Below, piece after piece: positions 1-10,332 of a stretch of 64,000 nucleotides of DNA. The notes under the pieces were generated by a model that searched no databases, was not told the DNA's origin, and was given only the letters and a program-made list of their open reading frames with translations. Numbering within the stretch: position 1 is the stretch's first letter; each line of letters starts with the position of its first letter. The stretch covers positions 18,375,260 through 18,439,259 of the forward strand of contig CM042087.1 of the NCBI GenBank assembly GCA_023512835.1, written 5' to 3'. This DNA is from Taxillus chinensis. Lineage: Eukaryota; Streptophyta; Magnoliopsida; Santalales; Loranthaceae. Made by a program: the position numbers and the translations under genes.

Positions 1-808
1 TATGTCTGTGTGGCTGGACTTGTGGTTTAGTGTATGTTTGTATGTTGGGTGTTTGTTCTACGGCGTGAATGGCTGGGTTTGTGCACTTGTGAACGGGTGC
101 ATACCAAGTGTTTGGTTGTATGCTTGAGTGACCATAGTGTGTGTTGTGTGCTTGACTGTGCTATCTGGCCTGAAGAGGCGGTTAAACTACTTTGCCGGAG
201 AGGCGGTTAAACCAGTGGCCTGAAGAGGCGGTTAAACTACTTTGCCTGAGAGGCGGTTAAATTAGTGGCCTGAAGAGGCGGTTAAACTACTTGCTTGAGA
301 TGTGTTTTGTTAGCCCGTGTGGCAGTGGAAGATTGTAATTGTTGATGTGGTTGTTGTTATGTCTGTTGAAATTATTGTAACACGACACTGCACTTGTACA
401 CATGCATGTAGCCACTAGGAGCATGGGAAGGGTTGGGGAGACTTGATCCCTACTGAGCTGTGGTTGCTCACCCCTCCTACTGTGTTTGCTTGTTTTCCAG
501 GGACTTACAGGCGTTAGGTGGATACACCAAGGTGGAAGACCATCTTCATTATATTGTTCTCTTCTGAAATGTAATTTTATAATTTATATAACCCCAGGGA
601 GGGAAATGTATTAAGGGATTGAATTGTAGTAAGGAACATGATTGTTTTGCCTTTAATATTTGGACTTAAATAAAGATGTGACTTGTTTGATTTATTGAAA
701 TTGTTAGACTTGCTTGTGGCATCCGGTAATCCAACCCCATTGCCCTCCGTGTGGGTGAATGGGGAGTCATGTACCGGTTTCCCCGGGTTGGAAATGCGGG
801 GTGTGACA
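1..808 (+). mobile_element. LTR 3' portion, gypsy family G (solo or 3' LTR)
   Basis: The block ends with a GC-rich stretch closing in TGACA at 808, the usual LTR terminus. The same ending occurs at 27970-28279 and, diverged, at 62480-63230, with shared words such as accaaggtggaagacc. No primer-binding site follows 808, so this is a solo or 3' LTR rather than a 5' LTR. The left end lies outside the window. The style of the end (gggttggaaatgcggggtgtgaca region) recalls chromovirus Tekay/Del LTRs; that assignment is inference. There is no coding potential. Confidence 0.6.
169..300 (+). repeat. Short tandem repeat inside G LTR
   Basis: About five imperfect copies of a unit built on ggcctgaagaggcggttaaa, alternating with an agaggcggttaaa half unit. 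The diverged G copy at 62759-62830 carries a decayed version, so the array belongs to the LTR family and is not a local accident. Confidence 0.75.
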
Positions 809-1468
809 GTGGATGTCACAATCATACGCTTCACATTTATGTTGTTTTAGTCATAGTCATAGTCAAAAAAACCAAAAAAAAAAAGAAGGGGCAAATATGA
901 GTTTTTAAGATTTAACTTTACGTTTAATTCTTCAAAAAAATAAAAACAAAAAACAAAAATGTTTTCCAATAGAAAAAAATAAAAAAATTGTTTTAAACCA
1001 AAAACCAAAAAAAGGTAAAAAAAACATATTTCATTTTTGGGGCTTCAATTTCCAAAATAAGATAAAAAAAACCAAAACCAAAACTTTAGGATTTCATTTT
1101 CCACTTCAAACAAAAAAACAAAAACAAAACATTTAGGATCTCCTTTAGACACTTAAGGCAAATCAATTTTAACCACAACTTTAACAAACAACTTAGCCAA
1201 ATAAAAAACTTAGATTTTAGGAAAATGATAATGTCTTCACCCAGTCAAAAACAGCGAAAAAACAAATAGAAACCTCCTCCTATAGGTACCGAAAGGGCAT
1301 TGTAAGGGTGCTAATCCTTCCCTATACGTAACCAACCCCCGAACCCTTATCTAGTAATGTAGACCACCCAAATTATAGGTGACCAACTGCACCCCCAAAA
1401 ACAGTTGGTGGCGACTCTATAGAATCTCATCATTCGGTTGCGGCCCGGACGAAAAACCGGTGATGACA
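809..1468 (+). mobile_element. Partial Tat/Ogre-type LTR, 3' end at 1468
   Basis: Read on the minus strand this begins TGTCATCACCGG, then has a gagtcgccaccaactg box, a 'gggttcggg..ttggttacg' segment and a 'cacc..acaatgcc' segment. The same order is found at the ends of the LTRs at 11796-13882 and 35510-38473. Orientation follows element F, where the polypurine tract precedes the TGTTGGACCCC end, so TGATGACA at 1461-1468 is the 3' terminus. The A-rich part (841-1250) has no ORF. The 5' half is missing and presumably interrupted by the G LTR ending at 808; 809-840 is unassigned flank or LTR. Confidence 0.7.
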
Positions 1469-1791
1469 ATATTACTGCGGGAAGCTGCTGTGCTTAGTAG
1501 CTTTGGATGGCCAGTCAACTGTTAGACTATGGATTTAACTTGAAGGCTGTGTCTCTATACTGTGACAACACAAGCGCCATAGCAATCTCCAATAATCCTG
1601 TCATGCATCCCAAAACCAAGCACATAGAGGTCAGAAACCACTTCATACGAGACCATGTGCTGAAGAAGGACATTTCTCTAGAGTATATATCCACTGATGA
1701 CCAACTTGTCGACATATTCACCAAACCACTACAAGAAGCCAAGTTCAATGAACTTCTGACAAAACTTGGCATGCTAGATTTAACCTCATAA
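1469..1791 (+). pseudogene. Copia A1 RNase H C-terminal fragment
   Basis: Reads as the last ~105 residues of a Ty1/copia polyprotein: the RNase H core with LYCDNTSAIAISNNPVMHP, then KTKHIEV, IRDHVL and DIFTKPL, and a natural TAA. RNase H removes the RNA strand of the RNA-DNA hybrid during reverse transcription. The 5' side is cut at the YIA codons by the Tat-type LTR ending at 1468; the first gene bases are the end of Tyr and an Ile codon. It is close to the A2 copy at 20450-20777 and the E copy at 38474-38795. There is one conservative change (Gly to Val-Asp region, 'LVDIFTKPL'). Confidence 0.85.
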
Positions 1792-2039
1792 TCCTTATTG
1801 CATGTCTTATGTTTCGTTTCAACCTAAGTACCTGTGCACTAACATAAGTATGACACTGTTAATGATGGTTTATCTCTCCATGAAAAATTAGCCATGCCTA
1901 AGTGTAATTCATACATTTCTAACTGCGGGTAACTGAGAAATCACATGGGTGAAACTTGCTACCTTTGAACCTGGTACAAATCTCTTGTACATCTTGTCAT
2001 GAATCAACCAGTCTCGAGAGTGATATGAGTGCCACTGGC
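1792..2039 (+). other. Copia A1 sequence just downstream of pol
   Basis: Aligns along its length with 20778-21024 of A2, including shared words gagaaatcacatg and cttgtcatgaa. Non-coding. The match stops abruptly at 2039 where element B sequence begins; the continuation of A1 resumes at 10333, about 490 bp further along the A2 equivalent. Confidence 0.75.
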
Positions 2040-2067
2040 TTTTGTTTTATTATCACAAGATGAATAC
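2040..2067 (-). repeat. 28-bp LTR patch at a rearrangement junction
   Basis: These 28 bases are identical to 9258-9285 inside the B LTR, in the same orientation. They lie between A1 (ending 2039) and the B spacer (from 2068), with neither neighbour showing LTR sequence beyond the match. It is either the last remnant of B's 3' LTR or filler DNA from break repair. Confidence 0.75.
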
Positions 2068-3372
2068 TTCAGTTATCTGATATTCTCCTTATATGTCCGG
2101 AGGTAAGAGCCGACACTCATCCGGAGTTAATAATATTAGTGAAAGAGTATCCGGATGAATAATAGACCTTGTCCGTCGTAAACAGAGTTTGGTGAGAGAG
2201 TAGAGTAGATTCCTTTGCAGTCAAAAAGTCGAAGAGAAGAGAAGTACCACAACACTTCAAATCCGAGACTATGGACTGGATTCATCAATATGGTTGCAAA
2301 GAAAATTTGAACCTGTAGCTAAATAAAGATATACTAAAAATGCAAAAGCTTAACAGGCAAGGATTAGTACGGATTAGAGATGAAAATCAGTGAAAAACAA
2401 CATAATCCAAACCAATGAGAAACAGAACTCATGCACAGCTAAGAATGTAGTAGACGTATGCAACGTGAAAGTGATCAATATTACTGAATCAGGGCATATG
2501 TCAGATAGCAATACACAGGTTCATATAGGTCAACATAGCGAAACCGTCTTGCTGAACAACGTAGCTAAGATTAATTAAAGATCATATGATTTGGCTACAT
2601 TAGGATTCATGAGTGAGCAATGATAAAGCGAACACATGTCAAAAGAAAGCAGATGATTAGTCGATTAAAATGCATGGTTGAAGAAGAAAATACATCCAAA
2701 CATGCCACTTTTCCGATTTAAAACAAGCATGTCCAGTCAGATCCAGGAAGTAAAAGTTTAGAGGAGGGAGAATCCGAGACATATTAGGGGTTCATTGCTA
2801 CTCCCCCGTAGATCATTTAATCCTCTCAATGAAAAGCTCCCCCTCGGATAGACGATCAGGAAAGAGGTCATGAGACATATACGGGGGGTATTCTTGAATA
2901 ATATATAAAGTATTTTCTCCCCCATAGATTGTGCAATCCTCTCGGTTGATCGTTCCGATTTGTAGTTCAAGCACTGTCTATCTTATTAGAAAACTATACT
3001 TCGAGTGATCAGACTGCATTTGAGTATTCATCCACCAGGCATTCCAAGCTAGCCCATTTCACTTCTTCAACTATGCATGTTAATAGAGTAATCTAAATGA
3101 ACATGCTTTTGTCATGTGGTGATTAATGGAAGTTAAGATCATGAACCCGAAAGAGGTAAAATCATATAAACTGTAATTTTGTTAGCTTTAAGCGACTTGA
3201 TCGGAAACGCAAGCATCCTCCCAAGATGAGGTTGAGATTAATATCGAAACATGAAACCGTTAAACAAGTAAGTATGATCAAGCAATACGATCGGTGAGTT
3301 TCTACTACTTTCAGTAAACGTACAATGTATGGTCTGTGAGTAAATATACTGTTGGGTAATTCAAATGAGAAG
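2068..3372 (-). other. Copia B post-pol spacer with purine tracts
   Basis: Non-coding, about 1.3 kb, homologous on the opposite strand to 32673-33990 of element C. It holds three purine-rich tracts of the tacgggggag kind (minus strand, within 2796-2945) at the same relative places as in C. No ORF is conserved between B and C here, so the short ORFs are noise. Confidence 0.7.
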
Positions 3373-4804
3373 CTATGCAGAGAAGTCGAGTATACCTAAA
3401 CGGAAGAGTAGTTCAGAGAATCTTGCATCAGGTAGGGGCTTTGTAAAAATGTCGGCCGGTTGATCTTCAGTAGCAACGTGTTCCAGTGAGATGTGACTTT
3501 TAAGAACATGATCACGTATGAAGTGAGACCGGACTTCAATATGCTTCGTCTTAGGATGCATGACAGGATTGTTGCTGATAGCAATAGCGCTAGTGTTGTC
3601 GCAGTAGAGTGGAATAGATGACATGTTGAAACCGTAGTCGATAAGTTGACTTTGCATCCGGTAGTAGTTGCACACGCAACTCCCCAAGACTATATATTCC
3701 GCTTCAAGATAGAGGTTGATACGGAATTCGCTTCTTCCTGAACCATGAGATCAATCTATTTCCAAGAAACCGACACGTACCGCTTGTGCTTTTCCTGTCG
3801 ATGCGACATCCAAATGGGTCGGCATCGAGTACCCGGATAAGGTGAAGTTGGACTCCTTTGGGTACCGAGTCCTAAATTCATCGTCCCTTTGAGATACCTT
3901 AATATCCGTTTTACATGAAGCATATGTGACTCCTTGGGATTCGCCTGGTATCGTGCACAAATGCAAGTTGCAAACATAATGTCTCGGGCGACTTGTCGTA
4001 AGATACGACAAGGATCCGATCATCCCTCGTAGTCGGTCACATTTATCGATATGCCGTCCACATCCGGATCTAACTTGGCACCGATAGGCATGGGAGTTTT
4101 GACGGGAGATGAACCTTCCATACCAAACTTCTTAATAAGATCGCGAGTGTACTTAGCCTGATTAATGAAGATTCCTTCCTTTAATTGTTTGACTTCAATT
4201 CCAAGGAAGTAGGACAGTTCTCCCATCATGCTCATTTCAAACTTGCCTGTCTTCAACTTAGCAAACTCTTCACAAAGCTTCAGATTCGTTGATCCGAAAA
4301 TGATATCATCCACGTATATTTGTACGATCAGAGTGTGTCCTTTCTCTTTTCGTAAAAATAGGGTGGTGTCTATCTTCCCTTTTTGGATGTTATGAGCAAG
4401 AAGGAATTCGACAAGTGTGTCGTACCAGGCTCTTGGAGCTTGCTTCAAACCATATAGTGCTTTCTGAAGTTTGTAGACAAGATGTCCTGCCTTAGGTTCA
4501 ATGAAGCCGGGAGGTTGTTCAACATACACCTCCTCTTGAAGGTCTCCATTCAGGAATGCGCTCTTAACGTCCATTTGATAAACTATGAAGTTTTCATATG
4601 AAGCATATGCCAGAAACATTCGGATTGCCTCAAGTCTTGCAACTGGAGCAAAGGTTTCATCATAATCTATTCCTTCTTCTTGACAATATCCTTTGGCTAC
4701 CAGTCTGGCTTTGTTCCGGATTACTATTCCATCCGTATCAAGCTTGTTCCGGAACACACCCATTTAACGCCAATGACTTGCTGAGACTTAGGCCTTGGTA
4801 CTAA
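3373..4804 (-). pseudogene. Copia B reverse transcriptase and RNase H
   Basis: RT copies the element RNA; RNase H degrades the template. Visible RT motifs from 4763 down: [51 protein letters not shown] and the catalytic YVDD ([10 protein letters not shown]). RNase H follows with LYCDNTSAIAISNNPVMHP near 3600-3550 and DIFTKPL near 3440, ending in TAG at 3373. Breaks seen: a 2-bp duplication near 4757 that shifts the frame just before RT, loss of one base at about 4025 ('TDYEG' then stop, where C has an intact reading), and further shifts between 3977 and 3687. RT itself is 247 codons without a stop. No product larger than fragments is expected. Confidence 0.88.
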
Positions 4805-6754
4805 GGTCCACACATTATTTCTCTTAAATTGATTCAGCTCTTCTTGCATGGCTTCTATCCAATTCGAATCTTGAAGAGCTTCATCTACCACCTTTGGTTC
4901 TATTTGAGATAGAAAACACGAGTAAAGACTCATGTTTGAGGTGGCTGCTCTTGTTCTTACACCAGCAGTAGGATCACCAATCACTTGATCTGAGGGATGG
5001 TTTCGGGTCCATCTATAATTCTGTGCATGTGTTGGTTGATCTTGAACAATTTGAAGCTCTTCCAGATTGGGTGGTTCAGTTGTATCGACTGGTTGAGCTT
5101 CGTCCGGAGTAGATGTTTCCGTATTGAGAGGTACGGATGAACTAGTTGGTTCTTCAACACTGTTTCTTCCAGTGTTAACTAGTCCGGACGGACTTGAAGG
5201 TGCTCCGGAATTTTGTGTATCCGTGGGAGTATGTCCGGAGCTAAATGGTAGTCCGGAGTCAGAGTCATCCGTAGCATCATCCATACAATTTCGTTGTGTT
5301 TCGCTGATGCCATGTGGTTGGTCAGGATATGTAACAGGAATATTCATAAACTTCGAGTAATCGACGTTGCTGTCCATGACCTGCATATTGGAATTTGAAG
5401 AACCGACTTTTGACCAAACGAGATTAGCTTCATCAAAGGTCACATGGATAGATTCTTCAACTTTAAAAAGTTTTCTATTGAAGACCCGATAAGCCTTGCT
5501 ATGTAGTGAGTACCCGACAAAAATCCCATCATCAGATTTTGGTTCAAATTTATTCCGGGTCTCTTTGCCATTGATCAGTATATAGCAAGTACACCCAAAA
5601 GCTCTGAAATGTGAAATCGAAGGTTTTCGTCCTCTCCACATCTCATAGGGTGTTTTCATGGTAGATTTATTTATTAGAGTTCCGTTTCGAACATAGCGGG
5701 CGGTGGACACGGCTTCAGCCCATAGGCGAGAGGAAGTGTTGCCCTTGCTAACATGGATCTACCAGCTTCAACTAAAGTACGATTCTTGCGCTCGGCTACC
5801 CCATTTTGTTGTGGGGTTCTGGGGAGCAGAGAAGTCATGCTTGTATGCCCTGTTCAGAATAATATGATCTCATTTCTGAAAAATCAAATTCCGTACCATG
5901 ATCACTCCTGATGCATTTAATGCTCGGTCCTTGTGAGTTGCTTATCCAGTTGAAAAGATCTACAAGATGTGTAAAAGTTTGATCCTTTGATTTCAGGAAC
6001 ATCACCCATGTGTATCTCGGTGAAATCATCGATAACCACAAGGGTATATCTCGCACTAGCTAGTGATGGAACAGATATAGGACCACATAGGTCCATATGA
6101 AGAAGTTGTAGAGGAGCGATTATTGAGTTAACCGATTTGCTCTTAAAGCTGTGTTTGGTCCGTTTACCAAGTTGGCATTCTCGACAGAGAGTGTCTCTGG
6201 AGAATTTGAGTTTGGGTAGACCAGGTGACAAGATCAAGTGACGCTAATTTAGACAAAGTCTTAAAGTTTAAATGTGCGCATCGCTTATGCCATAACCAAC
6301 TATCTTCATTTGTTGCTTTCGTGAGGAAGCATACGGGTCGAAGAATTATTTCTTAAGACCACCGAGTATATGTCCCCATCTCTTGATCCGGATAACTTAA
6401 CATCTCCGGGATAAGTTTTCTCTTCTTGTCAGGTGTTGGACAAAAAGGAAACAAGAAATCCTTTGTCACATAGCTTATCGACACTTAGCAAATTATGCTT
6501 TAAACCTTCGACTAGTGCAACTTTAGTGATTGATACACGGCCGTTAGTTAAAGTGCCATACCCGAGGGTCTTACCTTTGTTGTTGTCGCCATATGAAATG
6601 GATGGACCTTGTTTATCATTAACTTCTACAAGCGAGTCTGATCACCCGTCATATGTCCGGAGCATCCATTATCAAGGATCCACTTGCTTTTGTTGATCTT
6701 TAACTTCAAGTGATCCGGCAATGCATTCCAGAGATGCTCCTGAAAGACAACAGT
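4805..6754 (-). pseudogene. Copia B protease, pre-integrase and integrase
   Basis: Order on the minus strand: aspartic protease around 6690 with LDNGCSGHMTGD (the catalytic D-S-G reads D-N-G), a pre-integrase zinc region with CRECQLGK (about 6190), integrase core with HMDLCGP (first Asp) and IRSDHGTEF (second Asp), then KTPYEMWRGRKPS and a long Ser/Pro/Thr-rich linker (about 5350-5030) before RT. The integrase pieces lie in different frames (6237-5917, 6056-5835, 5710 onward), so there are at least two frameshifts; the region holding the catalytic Glu (about 5800) is shifted too. Integrase would insert the cDNA; here it is dead. The gag stop at 6757-6755 is in frame with the protease. Confidence 0.82.
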
Positions 6755-9057
6755 TTACACTTTTGGTGCCCAAACTTGTTTCAGGCGGTTAGAGAGAGCA
6801 ACGAGATTGTCAACATTTACGGATTTGATTTTGCTAGGACTCTTAGCTTTCCAAGTTGACATTAACTTGTTAGTTTCAGCTACTTCTTTTATTTGGGTTT
6901 TCTTGGGAGAGACACTCCTTTTAGATTTAGATTTTGTTTTGCTCGAAGAACCCCTTTTATAAAACTGATCTTTATTGGATTGAAATTGATTACAAAGCCA
7001 GCTATCGAGATAGACTCCAACATTCATAGTGATAATGACCCATTTCCCTACAGATGGAACAGACACTATAATGTGAAGTACAAACAGGGGATACAGGTCT
7101 CTTAGATTTTACAAATTTTCTACTCGTTCCCGTGGCCTGATCCATTACGTTTGGGTGACGCGCTCTTGGCCCTAAATGCGTCAGCCTTAGCCTTGTCTTT
7201 CTTTTTGGGTGCTACAGTTTTGGCTTTAACTGCAGCAGCCTTCCCTTCATCTTTAGTTACGGGTGCTACTGGTTCGGGAAGTGCGATAATGCCCTGCTCT
7301 CCACGATCATAAACTATGGTGCCACCTGAAATGAAACCATCCAACGGTTTAGATGTACTAACAGGATATAAGTTGGTTAGTTTAGGAGTGAAATTCGGAG
7401 GACACTCGGTAGCTTGAGCTATGGAAGTTGATGGTTCGGAACCTAGGCCAGGTTTGACTCGGATGTCGTCGGGATCGGTCCTAAAGGTAGAGGCTATTTC
7501 CCGGATTTTAGCCACTTACGATTTATTTCCTTTTCCTGTTCCAGTTCATTTTCGAGTCTTTTTACTATAACTTTTAGGCTAGAGAGATTGGTATTTAACA
7601 AATGATTTTCAGCTCTTAGATCATGATACCAAGCTTCTTTTCCTCTGAAGTCAGTGACGTCCTTTTCGAGTCTATTAATAGTAAATTCAAGACGTTTATT
7701 CTGACTTTCCATATCTTTGTACATTTGAGTAATTATTAGTCTCTCATTCTTTTCATGATCACATGCGGTAGTAAGAGATTCTAATTTACTCAGGAGCTCA
7801 AAGATAGAAGGTACCTCGAGTATTTACCATGAGGCGGACGTTCGGCTTAGTGGTCGGCTCATCATCCGAGGATTCCTCCTCTTCTTCCGAGCCACTCATG
7901 TATTTTGTCACGAGCGCCTTCCTCTTGCTCTTGCTGTTATCAGAGGTGGAGCGGCGAGGAGTTACCTTGTCACTTTTCTCGGCCACTTTTGTTTTGAACC
8001 TGCATTCCTTGGCCCAGTGACCGGTTTTCCCACAGTTGAAACATTCCTGGGAACTGGACTCCGGTCGCTCCTTCCTTTGGAACGATGATGATGAGCGTCT
8101 TCGAACCCTTTTCCGCTTTTCCGTAGGAATCGCTCAAAGGATTTGACAAGAAGGGCTATCTCCTCCTCCTCGTCGAATCGAATTGTCGAGATACGTCCGT
8201 ATCATCATTCCTCGATATGTTTAGACATTTTGTAGCTTTGAGAGCTACCCCCTTTTCTTTCCGAGCTATTTTCTCATCTCTCGTCGAGTACTTAAACCTG
8301 ACTTCGTGAGTCCGCAGCTCTCCATACGCTTCTTCAAGGGGAACATACGCCAGCTTTTTGTTTAATTGCATCTGGAGTTGTTTGGAGTAGTAGCAATCCG
8401 GCAAGGAGCGAAAGAACTTGTCATTAATCCGGGATTGAGAATAATGCTCATTGACAGTCTTCAACTCAAGAATGAGCTTGCCGAATCTCCGATAGATGCT
8501 TTCAAGTGATTCGCCCGGTTTATGATTAAAACTCTCAAAGTTCGTCTGAGAGTGCAGATCACATTTTGCATCCGGGGACCGACTCCCCTCATAGAGGATT
8601 GTCGGTTTGTCCCAAACGGCTTTTTGCCGTCGTGCGGCCCTAGACGTCCGTGGAAAGCCTCGGAATCCAAAGACGATGTAACATAAGCCGAGCCTTTTCA
8701 CTAGCGCACCGCCAGGCTCTTTCATCGTTGGTAAGTTCAAGATCCGTCTTTGGCCTCCTAACTCCATGTTCTCCGATAGTCATCGGAATTGGAATCTCCT
8801 GATGAAGACATGGCCACATAAGATGATCATGGCATACCATAAACATCTTCATGCGAGCTTTCCACCTGGGAGAAAAGCCCAGGTGTGAATTTGGGCGGTT
8901 TCGTTAAAGTAAAACCAGAACTCCGTGGTTGAGGAGCGGCGGCGGCATCAGGTTGAGGTGGGTCGACATTTTCACCGGTGCTTCGATTCGGGATGGGCTC
9001 CTGTGCACCTCCGGAGTTAAGGCGAGTGTTGAATAGCATACTGCTTTCTTCGGCCAT
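6755..9057 (-). pseudogene. Copia B gag with two CCHC knuckles
   Basis: Gag forms the virus-like particle and binds element RNA. The ATG at 9057 follows the PBS by 44 bases. A UBN2-type capsid region is seen at about 8640-8330 (KAVWDKP, GESLESIYRRFGKL). A first zinc knuckle, CFNCGKTGHWAKEC (CX2CX4HX4C), lies at about 8000-8050. Acidic Ser/Glu sequence (SGSEEEEESSDDE) follows, then a coiled-coil-rich part (7724-7494), and a second intact knuckle, CSICREMGHYHYEC, at about 7018-7060. The reading ends QVWAPKV and TAA at 6755, the same end as in C. Frameshifts near 8830, 8150, 7500 and 7060 break it. Gag is large (roughly 760 codons), as in SIRE/Maximus-like elements. Confidence 0.82.
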
Positions 9058-9100
9058 TTCTGAGATTGAAAGAGTGGGATCTCTACTTAGAACAAAGTAG

Positions 9101-9117
9101 AACTTGCTCTAATACCA
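9101..9117 (-). other. Primer-binding site, initiator-Met tRNA (element B)
   Basis: On the minus strand TGGTATTAGAGCAAGTT starts two bases after the LTR end. It matches the tRNA-iMet-complementary site of plant copia elements (TGGTATCAGAGC) with one change. Confidence 0.85.
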
Positions 9118-9414
9118 CTTGATGGTCCCTTGGAGCCTAAAGGGGGGGGGGGGGTGAATAGGCTCTTATTAAAACTCTTTCCTTTCTCTCAAGACACAAA
9201 CACTTATCTAGTTTAAGTGATAAAATCACTGCGGAAGATAACCAGATAGTGGAAGTATTTTGTTTTATTATCACAAGATGAATACAACAAAATAGAAGCA
9301 AAACTCTCTTACACTCTGTTTACAAATGAACTCACACACTAGCCAAGTTCTATCTTTAAAGATGATAAAGCTCCTCTTTCTTGTTCGTCCTATTTTTTTT
9401 AATGTATAAGTATG

Positions 9415-9425
9415 AATATTTATAC
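9415..9425 (-). promoter_or_regulatory. TATA-like box in B LTR
   Basis: On the minus strand GTATAAATATT, about 300 bp before the LTR 3' end, in the usual place of the Pol II start that makes the genomic RNA. No other promoter evidence. Confidence 0.55.
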
Positions 9426-9719
9426 AAAACATTCCTAAGAGACAACCTTGGAACTTGTAGTTCCGGAATGCGTTCCGCACTAACTATCCCTCGGTAATCT
9501 CTCTGCCTTGACTGCTGCGGATTGTGGAGCTCAAGATCTTGGATTTGAAGAGTATTAGTGTCTCTGTGAGTTCCAAGATACAATTAAGGTTGTGTCCACA
9601 TATCCGGATGATCCACGTGTAAGATTCTTCAGGTTCTCAATACATTCGTCTTACATCGGGACACCACGAGATGATAACTTTAAATGCGGTTTAGTTGGAG
9701 CAGTGTCTTCTTGGTCCGG

Positions 9720-10110
9720 TGTAATTTTCCTTACTCCGTAGCTAATGAAGCTCGGAACCTTACTCCGTGTCAATGGTTGCTTACTCCGTATCTATTTAGT
9801 ACTGGAATCCTTAGTCCGTGTCGTGCTTCCTTACTCCGTATGTAAGTTCCTTACTCCGTATGTAAGTTCCTTACTCCGTATGTAAGTTCCTTACTCCGTA
9901 TGTAAGTTCCTTACTCCGGGTGAGTCTTGAAAAGTCTGATAACTTATTCCGTGTCAGCGCTTTCTTACTCCGCATGTAAGTTCCTTACTCCGTATGTAAT
10001 TTCCTTACTCCGTATGTAATTTCCTTACTCCGTATGTAGGTTCCTTACTCCACATGTAGGTTCCTTACTCCGCACTTATCCTTTAAGTTCTTAGTCCGTA
10101 GGATTGTTCC
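9720..10110 (-). repeat. 20-bp tandem repeat in B LTR
   Basis: Units of about 20 bp, ttccttactccgtatgtaag. Four near-perfect copies lie at about 9828-9908, with degenerate copies on both sides. The word ccttactccg recurs in the unrelated Tat-type LTR at 37230-37520. Confidence 0.85.
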
Positions 10111-10332
10111 TTATTCCGTATGTATTTGTTACTTGGTTATTTACCAAGTGTTTGACGACACTCACTCTTGTCCGGATCAGGATTATGTATCCTGTCCTTA
10201 GCTTTGCTCTCACGAGTGCATCTCTGGATTAATAACATATCTTCTGCAATGATCAAATAAACACAAAAGATCTCAGATCAAATTACATAAGGCTTTATCA
10301 GCATTATCCAAATTCTGGGTTTGATCCAACAT

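Larger units (their letters stand above)
2040..10332 (-). mobile_element. Copia element B (SIRE/Maximus-like), inverted in A1, 3' truncated
   Basis: Reading on the minus strand: LTR (9120-10332), initiator-Met PBS (9101-9117), gag (9057-6755), pol (6754-3373), then about 1.3 kb of post-pol spacer (3372-2068). The env-like ORF and 3' LTR expected from sister element C are missing except for a 28-bp LTR scrap at 2040-2067. The element sits between two pieces of A1, so it inserted there and later lost its 3' end along with about 490 bp of A1. Domain order PR-INT-RT-RH is copia. SIRE/Maximus placement rests on the large gag, long spacer and env-like ORF seen in C; inference. Confidence 0.8.
9120..10332 (-). 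mobile_element. 5' LTR of copia B (1213 bp)
   Basis: Bounded by TG..CA: on the minus strand it starts TGTTGGATCAAACCC at 10332 and ends GGGACCATCA at 9120, directly before the PBS. It contains a TATA-like box (9415-9425), a C run near its 3' end (about 9143-9155) also seen in A LTRs, and a 20-bp tandem repeat. The bases beyond 10332 are tatat; the matching target duplication cannot be checked because the other end of B is lost. Confidence 0.85.

Noticed and set aside
2390..2578. Small plus-strand ORF
   Set aside because: Lies in the non-coding post-pol spacer of B, on the opposite strand; not open in C.
9720..10110. CRISPR-like array
   Set aside because: Direct 20-bp tandem repeats without unique spacers, inside a plant LTR.
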